A DNA stretch of 64,000 nt, taken from Synechocystis sp. LKSZ1. Lineage in GTDB: Bacteria; Cyanobacteriota; Cyanobacteriia; Cyanobacteriales; Microcystaceae. The notes beneath the pieces are model-generated. The model was not told where the DNA came from, ran no database searches, and saw nothing but the letters and a program-made list of their open reading frames with translations. Where the stretch lies: positions 3,162,001 to 3,226,000 of the forward strand of contig NZ_AP031572.1 of assembly GCF_040436315.1 (NCBI RefSeq). Direction: 5' to 3'. Position 1 is the stretch's first letter, and each line of letters starts with the position of its first letter. The translations under genes were made by a program, and so were the position numbers. Below, in pieces: positions 8,977-18,588 of this stretch.

Positions 8977-11217
8977 ATGCATTTAGCGTGGCGATATCCT
9001 AGTTTAGCCCTTGGTTTACTAATGCTAGGTATTTGGAAGGCTCCTGTTTACGCTAACGAAGCTCTTGCTACTGAGGGACAGGAAACCCTGACGGCTAGGC
9101 CTACGACCGTAGATAGTCAAGAAGAAATATTGACAATTGTTGAAGAAGTTTCTGTCACTAGCGAGGGCCTCGTTCTTAAAATTCAGGGAACGGCCCCTCA
9201 AACAAAACTCAAATTGACAGTTGATGAGCAAAACCAAACGAATCAATTATTATTAACCCTAGAAAAAACCAAACTGGCCTTTTCTGTTCCGATCAACAAA
9301 AATCAACCCACTCAAGACATCAGTGGCCTGCAAATTCGCCAAGACTCGACACGCCAAGTCGTTGAAATTCGTTTTAATTCTCTACAAAACTGGCAAGTTA
9401 TCACCCAGCAACAAGCTTTACAACTAAGACCCGCCGCCCTGGCCCAAAATCCACCTGATTCTGTTACCCCCCATTCCCCTAGTCAACCAGTCGTGACACC
9501 GGAAAAGTCTCCGCTCTCGACAGAACCCAAAGCCCTAGCGCCCCTGGCCCAGAGTGCCCCAGAGCAAGTACCCACAACCCCAGAGGAATCTCTTCCAGAA
9601 ACGGAGAATATACTGGAAACTCCGATTGATAAGGCTCCGATGCAGCCGGTTACCCCCCTCAATCGTCAACCGATTCGTCTACTTCATTTGAACACAGCGA
9701 ATCAACTCCAGCAGGGCGATGTTGCTATTAGTTTCGGCGAAACTCAAACCATCCAAGGGGGCTTTGGTACGGGTAATCAAAGCTACTTTGCCTATCTGGA
9801 TTGGGGCGTGACGGATAATTTGCAACTCGGTTGGACTTATATGATCAATGACGATCCGACCTACAACCCAATTAATAGGGTTTTCATTCCTCAGCAATAT
9901 CAGGCCACTGGCCCCAACTTGAAGTATCGATTTTATCAAGATGAGCACTGGAGTTTAGGAATTCTAAGTTCCTTGGAACAATTCCAAATCTATAGTGGCC
10001 CTGGCCTGTTTAATAATTATCGCTCTCCAACGGTGAGTAACACGATTGCAGGAACTGTTCAATTCCCTATTTCCTATCGTTTTAATGAGCAATTTCAAGT
10101 TCACATTACGCCAGCGGTCAATATTTTTTCCAATAGCCTGAATGGCGTTCCCTTCTATGGAACTGTCTTTAATTTAGGCCTGGGCGGTAGTTGGTTAGTT
10201 AGCCAAGATTTTTCTCTCTTTGCCAATGCCGTGATTCCTTTAACCGGCGATAATGCCTTCAATGCTAATCGAGATTTTTATAAAACTGTTATTTGGTCTG
10301 CGGGTGGAACCTACGCCTTCAATAAGGCGATTGCTGTAGAACTTCATGTCACCAATTCCTTTGGGGGAACGCCAACGACAGGAGTGCTAACCTTGCCAAC
10401 GGCGGCCAATGAAGTATTGATTGGAGGTCAATTTATCATGGTTCCCTCCGCCAAAGAAGTGCGTCAGATTCCCTACAGTGAGCACCAGAAAAAATTACTG
10501 TTTGATGGTTTTACCCTCACCTCTCCCTACGTTCTACCCACGGATAATTTTGGCATCCGACTGGCGGGGGATTCCAAGGGCAGTATTGGCGGGGGCCTCT
10601 ACTACGGTTTCTTGCAAAACTTTCAAGCCGAAGTTCTTTTTTCTTCCATTAGTGGCTTTGATACCCAATCGGTGCTGCAAACCGAAGCAGGTACAGAAAC
10701 CCAGTATCGGCTTGGGGGCAAGCTGATGTTTTTAAATCAAGCAGACCAGGACCCCTTTTCCCTAGCGGGCCGCTTAACGGTGGGTCGAGATATTGGCAAT
10801 GAACAGGGATATATGATGCTGGAATTTCCGTTCATGTACGAATTCAATTCCCAGTTAGCGGCTTTGTTTTCACCGAAAGCGGCCATTAACGGTGGTAATA
10901 CCCCTGTCGGTTTGGGGCTTGGCCTGAACTATCAAATCTTACCGGCTGTTCAATTGATTGGTGAAGTGACTCCCATTGTGACCGGTGAGCGAACTGTCTG
11001 GGCAGCGGGTTTGCGTTTCTTGCCCATGGATAGTTTGGCCATTGACCTACTGGGAACCAATGCGACGAGTCTATTAGATCTGGGAGAATTAGTGGCAGAA
11101 CCCGGTACTCGATTTTCGGCTAGTATTCAGTGGCATTTTGGCCCATCCTCTAGTAGTCGTCCATCCCCAGCTGCTGTACCCTCCTCTCAGGATAATCCCC
11201 AGAAGTCATTGAATTAA
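8977..11217 (+). CDS. AMIN-domain outer-membrane beta-barrel protein
   Basis: A secreted 746-residue protein. After a signal peptide (hydrophobic to about residue 27, cleavage near VYANEA) comes an AMIN-like domain (about 40-150: VTSEGLVLKIQGTAP, VVEIRFNSLQNW). AMIN domains bind peptidoglycan or periplasmic partners. A Pro/Thr/Ser-rich linker follows (about 155-225). The long C-terminal region of alternating polar/aromatic strands (QSYFAYLDWGVTDNLQLGWTY and others) looks like an outer-membrane barrel and includes a terminal Ser-rich tail. I start at ATG 8977 because GAGGAG precedes it. The specific role is unknown; porin-like or envelope tether are possibilities. Confidence 0.75.
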   Translation: MHLAWRYPSLALGLLMLGIWKAPVYANEALATEGQETLTARPTTVDSQEEILTIVEEVSVTSEGLVLKIQGTAPQTKLKLTVDEQNQTNQLLLTLEKTKLAFSVPINKNQPTQDISGLQIRQDSTRQVVEIRFNSLQNWQVITQQQALQLRPAALAQNPPDSVTPHSPSQPVVTPEKSPLSTEPKALAPLAQSAPEQVPTTPEESLPETENILETPIDKAPMQPVTPLNRQPIRLLHLNTANQLQQGDVAISFGETQTIQGGFGTGNQSYFAYLDWGVTDNLQLGWTYMINDDPTYNPINRVFIPQQYQATGPNLKYRFYQDEHWSLGILSSLEQFQIYSGPGLFNNYRSPTVSNTIAGTVQFPISYRFNEQFQVHITPAVNIFSNSLNGVPFYGTVFNLGLGGSWLVSQDFSLFANAVIPLTGDNAFNANRDFYKTVIWSAGGTYAFNKAIAVELHVTNSFGGTPTTGVLTLPTAANEVLIGGQFIMVPSAKEVRQIPYSEHQKKLLFDGFTLTSPYVLPTDNFGIRLAGDSKGSIGGGLYYGFLQNFQAEVLFSSISGFDTQSVLQTEAGTETQYRLGGKLMFLNQADQDPFSLAGRLTVGRDIGNEQGYMMLEFPFMYEFNSQLAALFSPKAAINGGNTPVGLGLGLNYQILPAVQLIGEVTPIVTGERTVWAAGLRFLPMDSLAIDLLGTNATSLLDLGELVAEPGTRFSASIQWHFGPSSSSRPSPAAVPSSQDNPQKSLN

Positions 11218-11930
11218 GCGCTGGGACTTCTAGGCCAGAAGCGATAATGCAAAAAAACTTCTTGGTCAATCGTCGCTGCACTCAACAATTCTAGGCCCTG
11301 GGCCTGATTAAGGGGCAAACCGATTCCCCCCAGCGGTGTCGGGGCCAAACGGCCGCCCACCCAGTAGGGACACAGAGTCAACCAAAGGAAATCCAATAAA
11401 TCGTCAGCAAAGAGGGACGCGATCAGTTGACCGCCCCCCAGCAGGCCTAATTGGTGAATGCCTTGCTGCTTGAGCAGGGCCAGCGTTTGGGGCCAATGGA
11501 TATTTAGGCCGTCCTCCTGATAGGGTGTGAGGATAATGTGCTCAAAAGTCTGGGGCCTGGCCTGCCATTGTGCCAACGCCTCTGGGCTGGGTGTTAGGAG
11601 CCAGCGGGAAAAGGGTTGCTGAAAAAAGCGGCAGTGGGGGTCTAACTGGCCGGTGGCTGAACAAACGATTTGAACCGGCTGGGGTGGGCGCCCTTGGCTT
11701 TCTCGCTCGGCCAGCAGGGCCGGTTGGGTGATCACTAAACTGGAGCCGTAGGCCCGTAGGGTTTCAGCACCGAATAGGACGGCATCCATCTGGGCCATTT
11801 GTCGTTCTAGGTGCTGTTTATCTGCCGCAGAGGCAAATCGTGCCGCTGAGCCGTATTCATCACTGATCTTGCCATCGGCAGTCATGGCCAGAATCACCGT
11901 GATTTTGGGACGGGGCAGGGATGGGGTCAA
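11214..11930 (-). CDS. RibD C-terminal domain (pyrimidine reductase-like) protein
   Basis: A 238-residue stand-alone RibD_C / dihydrofolate-reductase fold protein. Key stretches are VILAMTADGKISD at the N-terminus, DAVLFGAETLRAYG and LGLLGGGQLIASLF near the C-terminus, the NADPH-binding hallmarks of the riboflavin-pathway reductase. No deaminase domain is attached, so it could be the reductase partner of a separate RibD deaminase or a related reductase. Its stop codon overlaps the end of the convergent barrel gene by 4 bases. It follows the beta-lactamase-like gene by 6 bases, so the two are probably cotranscribed. Confidence 0.8.
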   Translation of the reverse strand: MTPSLPRPKITVILAMTADGKISDEYGSAARFASAADKQHLERQMAQMDAVLFGAETLRAYGSSLVITQPALLAERESQGRPPQPVQIVCSATGQLDPHCRFFQQPFSRWLLTPSPEALAQWQARPQTFEHIILTPYQEDGLNIHWPQTLALLKQQGIHQLGLLGGGQLIASLFADDLLDFLWLTLCPYWVGGRLAPTPLGGIGLPLNQAQGLELLSAATIDQEVFLHYRFWPRSPSA

Positions 11931-11936
11931 GGTGAT

Positions 11937-12863
11937 TTAATGGGCGCTGGCAAAGGCCTGGGAGAGAAAGGGTAAGATCTGGCGATTGCTAGCGTTCTCT
12001 GGCCCTTCCACAAAAACAGTTAGGAGATAGGGATTGCGATTGGGGATTTCGATATAGGCGCAATCGTGGCGGACTTGACTCGTCCAACCGGCCTTCGACC
12101 AAAGCAGGGCCTTGCCTGGCAGGGCCTCCCCTAAAAAGCCGCTGACTTGATTTTCTTCCCCAGGAATCGGAGCAGTAGCCGGTAGAGAGCGTTGGAGCAG
12201 GGCCATCATGGCCTGGGAGCGAGCAGAAGAGACGGCTACCCCACCAACAATGGCATGGAGTAGACGGGCGACGGCATTAGTCGTCAGCATATTGCGATTT
12301 TCAAATAATTCCCCCAGGAAGGCCCGTTCTCGTCCGTAGGGGCCATCGCACCAAGTTTTTTGATTGACATTGATCGCTTGTAGTTCTTCCCAGCCAAGGC
12401 TTTGCAGATAGCGATTGACAATATTGCGCTGGTGTTGCCAGGTGGTGAAGGGCCCTGCCGTTAGCATGGGGCCACTGGTGGTACCGCTGAGCACATCAAC
12501 AATCAGACTGGTAGCATCGTTACTCGAATCGACGATCATATCCCGCGTGGCCCGCTGGAGTTCCGGTGAATCTTCCACCATGCCCCCTTCCAGCCATTCC
12601 TGGATAGCGAGGAGATAGAACAGTTTGACGACACTAGCGGGATAGATGCGCTCAATGCCACGGTAATGGAAACCTCGCACCGGATGTTGCCAAAATTCTT
12701 GGGCCGACAGGGCCCCGCCGGTATTGACGATTACGGGTGGATCATAAACGAGCCAGGTCAGGGCAATCTGATCCCGCTGCAGACTGGGAAAGGTTTGCCA
12801 AGCGCTCTCTAGAATGACCTCGGCCATATCTTGCAGGGCCGTATCCGGTTGAAAAAATGGCAT
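11937..12863 (-). CDS. Class A beta-lactamase-like serine hydrolase
   Basis: A 308-residue protein of the serine beta-lactamase/transpeptidase-like fold. The three active-site motifs are visible: SVVK (S77, K80), SSN at 113-115 in place of SDN, and KAG (257-259) in place of KTG. No signal peptide is evident, unlike secreted resistance enzymes. The role is probably cell-wall or peptide hydrolysis rather than antibiotic resistance, but this is inference. It is adjacent to murA on the same strand (91 bases away), which fits a peptidoglycan link. Confidence 0.8.
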   Translation of the reverse strand: MPFFQPDTALQDMAEVILESAWQTFPSLQRDQIALTWLVYDPPVIVNTGGALSAQEFWQHPVRGFHYRGIERIYPASVVKLFYLLAIQEWLEGGMVEDSPELQRATRDMIVDSSNDATSLIVDVLSGTTSGPMLTAGPFTTWQHQRNIVNRYLQSLGWEELQAINVNQKTWCDGPYGRERAFLGELFENRNMLTTNAVARLLHAIVGGVAVSSARSQAMMALLQRSLPATAPIPGEENQVSGFLGEALPGKALLWSKAGWTSQVRHDCAYIEIPNRNPYLLTVFVEGPENASNRQILPFLSQAFASAH

Positions 12864-12953
12864 GGTGTGTTTCGGTCAGCAAGGTTAGAAAATGGGGCCA
12901 GAAAAGATGGACTTCCTGGCCTGAAAATAAGGGAGAAAAAGCAACTTGGATGG

Positions 12954-14330
12954 TTACGGCTCAATCCGGCGCAGGTTGGCCCCTAGGCCTTTTAGCTTAC
13001 TCACAATGTCCTCATAGCCTCGATCTAGGTGTTTGAGACCTTGGATCACCGTGGTTCCTTCCGCAGCGAGACCCGCGATAACTAAAGCCGCCGAGGCCCG
13101 TAAGTCCGTGGACATCACCGGCGCACCAGAGAGGAATGGGACACCTTGAACCACGGCCGTATTGCCTTTGACCTTGATATTGGCCCCCATGCGCTGGAGT
13201 TCAGCAACATGCTGGAGACGATTTTCAAACACCGTTTCCGTCACCAAGCTATTGCCCTCACTGACGGCCAACAGGGCCATAAATTGGGCCTGCATATCCG
13301 TGGGAAAACCGGGATAGGGCAAGGTTTCAATATCTGTAGCCCGTAATTCAGCCGGCACGAGGCGGACACGATCTGGCCCTTCAATCACCACCTCCGGGCC
13401 AATTTCCCGCAGTTTTGCAATAGCCGAAGCCAAATGGTCGGGAACGACGGGATAGAGACTGATTTCAGAATGGGTAATGGCCCCAGCACAAAGAAACGTA
13501 CCCGCTTCAATGCGGTCGGGAATAATGGGAAAGTCGGTGGTGTGTAGGCGTTCGACCCCCTGAATGACAATAGTATTGGTGCCATCGCCTTGGATTTGGG
13601 CTCCCATGGAGCGGCAGAAATTAGCTAAATCGATGATCTCCGGCTCCTGAGCCGCATTTTCGATGATGGTTTCCCCTTCTGCCAGGGTCGCCGCCATCAT
13701 AATCGTTTCCGTGGCCCCGACACTGGGATAGTCGAGGTAAATGCGAGCGCCGCTGAGGCGTTGACTGCGACCTTTTACATTGGCATGAACCACCCCATGC
13801 TCAATCCGCACATCGGCTCCCATGGCCTGGAGTCCTCGGACATGGAGATCAACAGGTCTGGCCCCAATGGCACAACCACCGGGTAGGGGAACTTGGGTGG
13901 TGCCCAGACGGGCTAGGAGAGGGCCAATCACAAAAAAGCTGGCCCGGAGTTGGGAAACCAGTTCGTAGGGGGCCTGGGACTGGCCAATGTTGCGGGCATC
14001 AATGTCTAAAACATCCCCTTCTCGCTTGAGCTTAACGCCGATGGCCGCCAGGATTTGGCCCATGCGGTCGATATCCGCTAAGGCCGGCAAATTACGGAGA
14101 CGGCAATCGTCAGCACAGAGTAGGGTTCCGGCCATAATCGCCAGGGCCGAGTTTTTAGCTCCACTAATCCGGACTTCGCCACTGAGGGGGGCCCGGCCAT
14201 AGATTTCGATAACGGGTTCCAGGATCGCCGTCGTTGGGGTGGTCTGATAGGTCGCTTTAATAGTCGTTTCCTCCCGTTGCAATACTAAATATTTTTTTCT
14301 ATACCGCTGTGTTATAGAAATCGGTAACAT
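12954..14330 (-). CDS. murA: UDP-N-acetylglucosamine 1-carboxyvinyltransferase
   Basis: MurA transfers enolpyruvate from PEP to UDP-GlcNAc, the first committed step of peptidoglycan synthesis. The EPSP-synthase fold is complete: [18 protein letters not shown], the loop [14 protein letters not shown] with the catalytic Cys, [20 protein letters not shown], and C-terminal [17 protein letters not shown]. Coordinates give the longest frame from an ATG at 14330, but that ATG has no ribosome binding site. A perfect GGGAGG lies at 14270-14275, eight bases before an in-frame ATT (14259-14261), and homology begins only after it. The real protein may therefore start at ATT 14261 with 435 residues. Confidence 0.95.
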   Translation of the reverse strand: MLPISITQRYRKKYLVLQREETTIKATYQTTPTTAILEPVIEIYGRAPLSGEVRISGAKNSALAIMAGTLLCADDCRLRNLPALADIDRMGQILAAIGVKLKREGDVLDIDARNIGQSQAPYELVSQLRASFFVIGPLLARLGTTQVPLPGGCAIGARPVDLHVRGLQAMGADVRIEHGVVHANVKGRSQRLSGARIYLDYPSVGATETIMMAATLAEGETIIENAAQEPEIIDLANFCRSMGAQIQGDGTNTIVIQGVERLHTTDFPIIPDRIEAGTFLCAGAITHSEISLYPVVPDHLASAIAKLREIGPEVVIEGPDRVRLVPAELRATDIETLPYPGFPTDMQAQFMALLAVSEGNSLVTETVFENRLQHVAELQRMGANIKVKGNTAVVQGVPFLSGAPVMSTDLRASAALVIAGLAAEGTTVIQGLKHLDRGYEDIVSKLKGLGANLRRIEP

Positions 14331-14445
14331 CTTAGCCGAATTTAGTCAATTTTCCCGCCCTTGAAAATTTTTTGGGCCAGAGCGTTGACTTCTCGCCCTA
14401 ACTACGCCATGATAGTTATTCGGAAATTATTCCGACCCCTAGCCA

Positions 14446-14529
14446 GCGGAACTGGCGGAATTGGTAGACGCGCTAGATTCAGGTTCTAGTGTTCGCAAGG
14501 ACTTCCGGGTTCAAGTCCCGGGTTCCGCA
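14446..14529 (+). tRNA. trnL: tRNA-Leu (anticodon CAG)
   Basis: An 84-base class II cloverleaf starting GCGGAACTGGCGGAATTGGT, with anticodon loop TTCAGGT (CAG, reads CUG). It has a long variable arm (TGTTCGCAAGGACTT), T-arm GGGTTCAAGTCCC and acceptor 3' strand GTTCCGC with discriminator A. CCA is not encoded. It is uninterrupted by an intron. The methyltransferase gene begins 12 bases later. Confidence 0.96.
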
Positions 14530-14541
14530 TTTCAATAAGCG

Positions 14542-15345
14542 ATGTCTGAGTTGACCCCAGCCATTACCAGCCCCCAAAACCCTTTGGTCAAGCAGATTCG
14601 TCAGTTGCACCGACCCAAGGGCCGACGGGAACAGGCGCAGTTTTTGCTTGAAGGGACTCACCTCCTAGAGACGGCCCTAGCACTGGAATGTTCCCCGATA
14701 GTGGCCTGTTATACCCCCGCTTGGCAGGCTCGCTATCCCCAGCTTTGGCAACGGCTCACCCAGCAGGCCCAACGAGCGGTCTTGGTTAGTCCTGACGTAT
14801 TGGCCCTCCTGGCCACAACCGTTAACCCCGATGGGGTTGTTGCTACTTTGGCCCAATCGGATTTTGAAGCCCCCCCTCCTGCAGTGATGCAGTTGGGCCT
14901 AGTCCTAGAGTGTCTCCAAGACCCCGGTAATTTGGGAACGATTTTGCGTACTGCCGTGGCAACCGAAGTTGGGGGCCTCTGGTTAAGTCAAGACAGTGTG
15001 GATTGGCAGAATCCAAAGGTGCTACGGGCTTCCGCCGGTGCCTGCCTGCAATTAATTCCTCAGACAGCAACTAATCTTAAAACCGTCATTCAATCGTACC
15101 AGGTCCAAGGCTTCCAGATCATCGCGACCCTGCCCCAGGCAACAAAAACCTATTGGGAGATCGATTTCCGGCGACCCAGCCTGCTCCTGTTCGGCAATGA
15201 AGGTCAAGGCTTGAGTCCTGAGCTTGTTGCACTGACCGATGAACAGGTAGTCATTCCCCAGGCCCGGGCAGTAGAATCCCTCAATGTAGCGGTAGCGGTG
15301 GCGCTTCTGCTATACGAGGCCCAACGCCAAAAACAGTTTACGTGA
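14542..15345 (+). CDS. SpoU/TrmH-family RNA 2'-O-methyltransferase
   Basis: A 267-residue RNA ribose methyltransferase. The N-terminal substrate-binding domain (about 1-105) begins with ITSPQNPLVKQIRQL and includes FLLEGTHLLETAL. The SPOUT catalytic domain holds motif 1 DPGNLGTILRTA, motif 2 LLLFGNEGQGLSPEL and motif 3 ESLNVAVAVALLLYEA. The target could be 23S rRNA or tRNA and cannot be told from sequence alone. It may be cotranscribed with the upstream tRNA-Leu and the downstream membrane protein (9 bases away). Confidence 0.88.
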   Translation: MSELTPAITSPQNPLVKQIRQLHRPKGRREQAQFLLEGTHLLETALALECSPIVACYTPAWQARYPQLWQRLTQQAQRAVLVSPDVLALLATTVNPDGVVATLAQSDFEAPPPAVMQLGLVLECLQDPGNLGTILRTAVATEVGGLWLSQDSVDWQNPKVLRASAGACLQLIPQTATNLKTVIQSYQVQGFQIIATLPQATKTYWEIDFRRPSLLLFGNEGQGLSPELVALTDEQVVIPQARAVESLNVAVAVALLLYEAQRQKQFT

Positions 15346-15354
15346 CATTCCTTC

Positions 15355-16872
15355 ATGGTGCTGAAATTAAATAAGGTCCGCTATTTTGAGGCTGGGTTAC
15401 TGCTGGCTTTTTTCCTTCTCGGTCTAGGAGGGATTCTCAACCATGCTATGTGGCGGGATGAACTCAATGGTTGGTTAATTGCTAGAGATAGTTTAAGCCT
15501 GGGAGATTTTTGGCACAATGTACGCTACGAGGGCCATCCTCTGCTGTGGTATTTGTGCCTGTTAGCACTCAACCAAATAACGAGCCATCCCCTTGCCATG
15601 CAACTGTTTCACCTGGTTTTGGCTACGTTAGCTATCAGTCTTTTTATTTTCTATTCTCCCTTTACTCGCCTACAAAAATTATTATTTTGCCTAGGTTATT
15701 TGCCAATCTATGAATATTTGCTGATTAGCCGCAATTATGCCATTGGTTTGCTTTTTTTATTTGCTTTCTGCTGGATTTTTCCTCGACGAAAAAAAGATTA
15801 TTTGGCCTTGTCTTTTATCCTGGCCCTGATGGCCAATACTAATGCCTACGCCTTATTAATCAGTGTTTGTCTAGCCATGGCCTTGGGTTATGAATATTTT
15901 TTTCGTCGGTTCCTCGGTTTTAGAAGCCAGGCATCAAAGTTAAATATGGGTCTCAGTATCATCATTTTTGCGGTTGGCTTAGGCCTGTCCATCATCATGT
16001 TATTCCCCCCAGCAGATAGCCTACTCCAGGGGGGAGCAGAGCAATGGTTTTGGCAATGGGATGGCCATCGCTTTAATCAGGCCCTAACCCGCCTGTGGAA
16101 TAGCTATATTTTAATTCTAGTCCCTGGTGATTCCCAACCCTGGGCTGTCGGATTATTTGCAATTTTATCTACTCTAATTCTTAGTTTTTGGCTAATTTTC
16201 CTAGTAGATAGGCCGGTCATTTTTGTTTTTTACCTTTTGGCCACAGGGGTAATTTTGTTGTTTACTTACCTTAAGTTTTTAGGCTCACCCCGTCACTATG
16301 GCCATTTATATTTAATCTTGATTAGTGCTCTCTGGTTAAAAACCTATTATCAACCAATGGCTCTAACGACAAAACTAAGCCATCGATTGCCTCGACTCCA
16401 GGCCTGGGTAAAAAAACGAGCTTCTTTTTGTTTGATGATTATTTTAATCTGCCAACTGTTAGCCGGACTCGTGGGCTATATCCGGGATCTAACCCTGCCC
16501 TACTCTGCTAGTCGAGCTGTGGCCTATTATCTTCAGGAACAAAGGCTAGATCATAACTTCCTTGTCGGTAGTGAGGACTTTGCCGTCAGTCCGATTAGTG
16601 GTTATTTAGGCCAGAAAATTTATTATCCCGAAAGCCAAGGTTTAGGCAGTTTCGTGCTGTTTAATCGTCAACGTCAAGGCGTGAGCCAAGCTGAAATTCT
16701 CCGACAAATTCAGACCCTGGCTAAGTTTCCCACTGTATTAATTCTCAATCATCCTTTAGACACTCAGTCTCCAGGTTTAGAGTTTCAATTTTTAGCTGAT
16801 TTTAAGCATAGCTTCATTGGTAATGAGCAATACTATCTCTATCAAATTAGCCCGAATGTTTCTATTCCTTAA
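15355..16872 (+). CDS. Polytopic membrane protein, GT-C glycosyltransferase-like
   Basis: A 505-residue protein with about ten transmembrane segments. A short acidic motif, WRDELNGWLIARDS (about residues 33-46), sits in the first extracytoplasmic loop, where GT-C glycosyltransferases of the PMT/ArnT type carry catalytic acidic residues. The C-terminal 100 residues are soluble and extracytoplasmic. A lipid-linked sugar donor is expected for such enzymes, but no substrate can be named. The gene is AT-richer than its neighbours, with fewer GGCC sites. Confidence 0.65.
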   Translation: MVLKLNKVRYFEAGLLLAFFLLGLGGILNHAMWRDELNGWLIARDSLSLGDFWHNVRYEGHPLLWYLCLLALNQITSHPLAMQLFHLVLATLAISLFIFYSPFTRLQKLLFCLGYLPIYEYLLISRNYAIGLLFLFAFCWIFPRRKKDYLALSFILALMANTNAYALLISVCLAMALGYEYFFRRFLGFRSQASKLNMGLSIIIFAVGLGLSIIMLFPPADSLLQGGAEQWFWQWDGHRFNQALTRLWNSYILILVPGDSQPWAVGLFAILSTLILSFWLIFLVDRPVIFVFYLLATGVILLFTYLKFLGSPRHYGHLYLILISALWLKTYYQPMALTTKLSHRLPRLQAWVKKRASFCLMIILICQLLAGLVGYIRDLTLPYSASRAVAYYLQEQRLDHNFLVGSEDFAVSPISGYLGQKIYYPESQGLGSFVLFNRQRQGVSQAEILRQIQTLAKFPTVLILNHPLDTQSPGLEFQFLADFKHSFIGNEQYYLYQISPNVSIP

Positions 16873-16890
16873 TTTGGTCGCTCAATTGAC

Positions 16891-18588
16891 TTAATCTGCG
16901 GCCTGAATCAAAAAAGCTACAACCCCCTCACTAATCCGTTCATAAAAACACTGTGGCCCCAGCGTCTTGACAAAACTATCGCGCTCCATTAATTGATAGA
17001 CGGGGTCTCGGACTCGGGCAAAGCTGAGACGGATCCCCTGAGCTGTTAATTCTCGGTGGACAGTTTTAAGCATTTCCACAGCGGTAATATCGATTAAATT
17101 AATACTTTCCGCGTCAATTAAGACCTGCTGAACTGGGAAAGGAGATGACGCCAGGGCCTGGCGTAGTTGAGCACGAAAATAATTGGCGTTGGGAAAAATT
17201 AAACTACTGCCAAAGCGAAAGATAAGGAGGCCAGGAATCAGAGCCGCATCGGGATGGCGCTTGATGTCCCGATACATTTCTTCTTGGGGTAGTTTGCCTA
17301 AAATAGCCGTCTCGGGGTGGGTGGCCCGTTGGATCAGTAGGAGTAGGGACAGGCCAACGCCTAAGCTAATGCCGGCCAAAACCCCCAGCATCAAGACTCC
17401 CCAAAAAGCAACCATGGCCAGGGCAAAGGCCAGAGGATCGATGCGTCGCAACCGCCACAGGGCCTGCCACTGGACTAAATTCAGCATCGCCATAATTACC
17501 ACCGCAGCCAGGGTCGTGTGGGGCAAAAGCCGAAAGAGAGGCATGAGAAGGCCCAAGGTTAGCAAAATCAAGCCAGCATGGATGAAGGCCGTCAGTTGGG
17601 TTTTCACTCCCGCCGCCTTAGCTACCGAGGTTTTGGATAAGCTCCCCGCCACCACAAAGCCAGAGGAAAGGGCCGAGCCCCAATTGGCTAGCCCATAGGC
17701 AATGAGTTCCTGATGTCCGTCAATATCTGGCTGGCCAGGGGTAGCCGTTGCCATGGCGGCCCCCAGAGATTCCACATAACACAAGAGGGCAATGGCCAAG
17801 GCCCCCGGTAACAGGGCCTGGAATCGTTCTAGGTCTAGTACGGGCAGGGTCAGGGAAGGAAGGCCGGTGGGGGCCGTGCCAATTAAAGCCAAAGAGCTAT
17901 TTTCTAGATGCAACAGGGCCACCAGGCCCAGTGCCCCGATGACCGTTAGTAATTCGGCGGGGAGTTTCGGCCAGGCTCGTTTCAAGCCCCAGAGGAGAGC
18001 GCAACTGCATAAGCCCAGAACACTTGTGAGCAGGTCAAGCTGGGGAAATTGTAGAAGGAATATCCTGAGTTTTTCTAGAAAAGGGCCCTGGGCTCCCTCC
18101 AGACCAAACAGGATCGGTAGTTGACCCAAGATCGTCACCCAAACCAGGCCCTGAATAAAGCCCCGCATCACCGGCAAGGGAATAAAGTCCGCTAACCAGC
18201 CCATTTTGAGCAGGCCCGCTGTGAAGAGTACAGTGCCAACCAGGGCCGCCATCAAAGCCGTGGTTGCAATGTAATCCCCCGTTCCGGCCTGGACTAGGGG
18301 AGCAATCGTCACTGCCGACAACAAAGCCGTGGCGGAATCAGGGCCCACCACTAAACAGCGGGAGGTACCCAGGATACCGTACAGCAATAGGGGTAGGGGA
18401 ACGGAATACAGCCCATAGATGGCGGGCACCCCGGCGATACTGGCGTAGGCCAGGGCCTCCGGTACCATGACGGCCCAGAGGGTCAGGCCCGCTAGAATGT
18501 CCGCTTTGAACCAGGGCCGCTGATAGCGGGGAAACCAACCAAGAACCGGCAAATAGTGTTTCAGACCCGATTCTAGCCCCGTTAACAT
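16891..18588 (-). CDS. SulP-family anion transporter with STAS domain
   Basis: A 565-residue SLC26/SulP carrier. The N-terminal signature is [34 protein letters not shown], split here only for description; [13 protein letters not shown] follows. About twelve membrane helices reach residue ~420. The C-terminal STAS domain (about 445-560) includes [20 protein letters not shown]. Family members move sulfate, bicarbonate or other anions; in cyanobacteria BicA is one member, but substrate cannot be assigned here. I chose ATG 18588, which overlaps the end of selO by 7 bases; an ATG at 18618 would add ten residues within selO. Confidence 0.85.
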   Translation of the reverse strand: MLTGLESGLKHYLPVLGWFPRYQRPWFKADILAGLTLWAVMVPEALAYASIAGVPAIYGLYSVPLPLLLYGILGTSRCLVVGPDSATALLSAVTIAPLVQAGTGDYIATTALMAALVGTVLFTAGLLKMGWLADFIPLPVMRGFIQGLVWVTILGQLPILFGLEGAQGPFLEKLRIFLLQFPQLDLLTSVLGLCSCALLWGLKRAWPKLPAELLTVIGALGLVALLHLENSSLALIGTAPTGLPSLTLPVLDLERFQALLPGALAIALLCYVESLGAAMATATPGQPDIDGHQELIAYGLANWGSALSSGFVVAGSLSKTSVAKAAGVKTQLTAFIHAGLILLTLGLLMPLFRLLPHTTLAAVVIMAMLNLVQWQALWRLRRIDPLAFALAMVAFWGVLMLGVLAGISLGVGLSLLLLIQRATHPETAILGKLPQEEMYRDIKRHPDAALIPGLLIFRFGSSLIFPNANYFRAQLRQALASSPFPVQQVLIDAESINLIDITAVEMLKTVHRELTAQGIRLSFARVRDPVYQLMERDSFVKTLGPQCFYERISEGVVAFLIQAAD

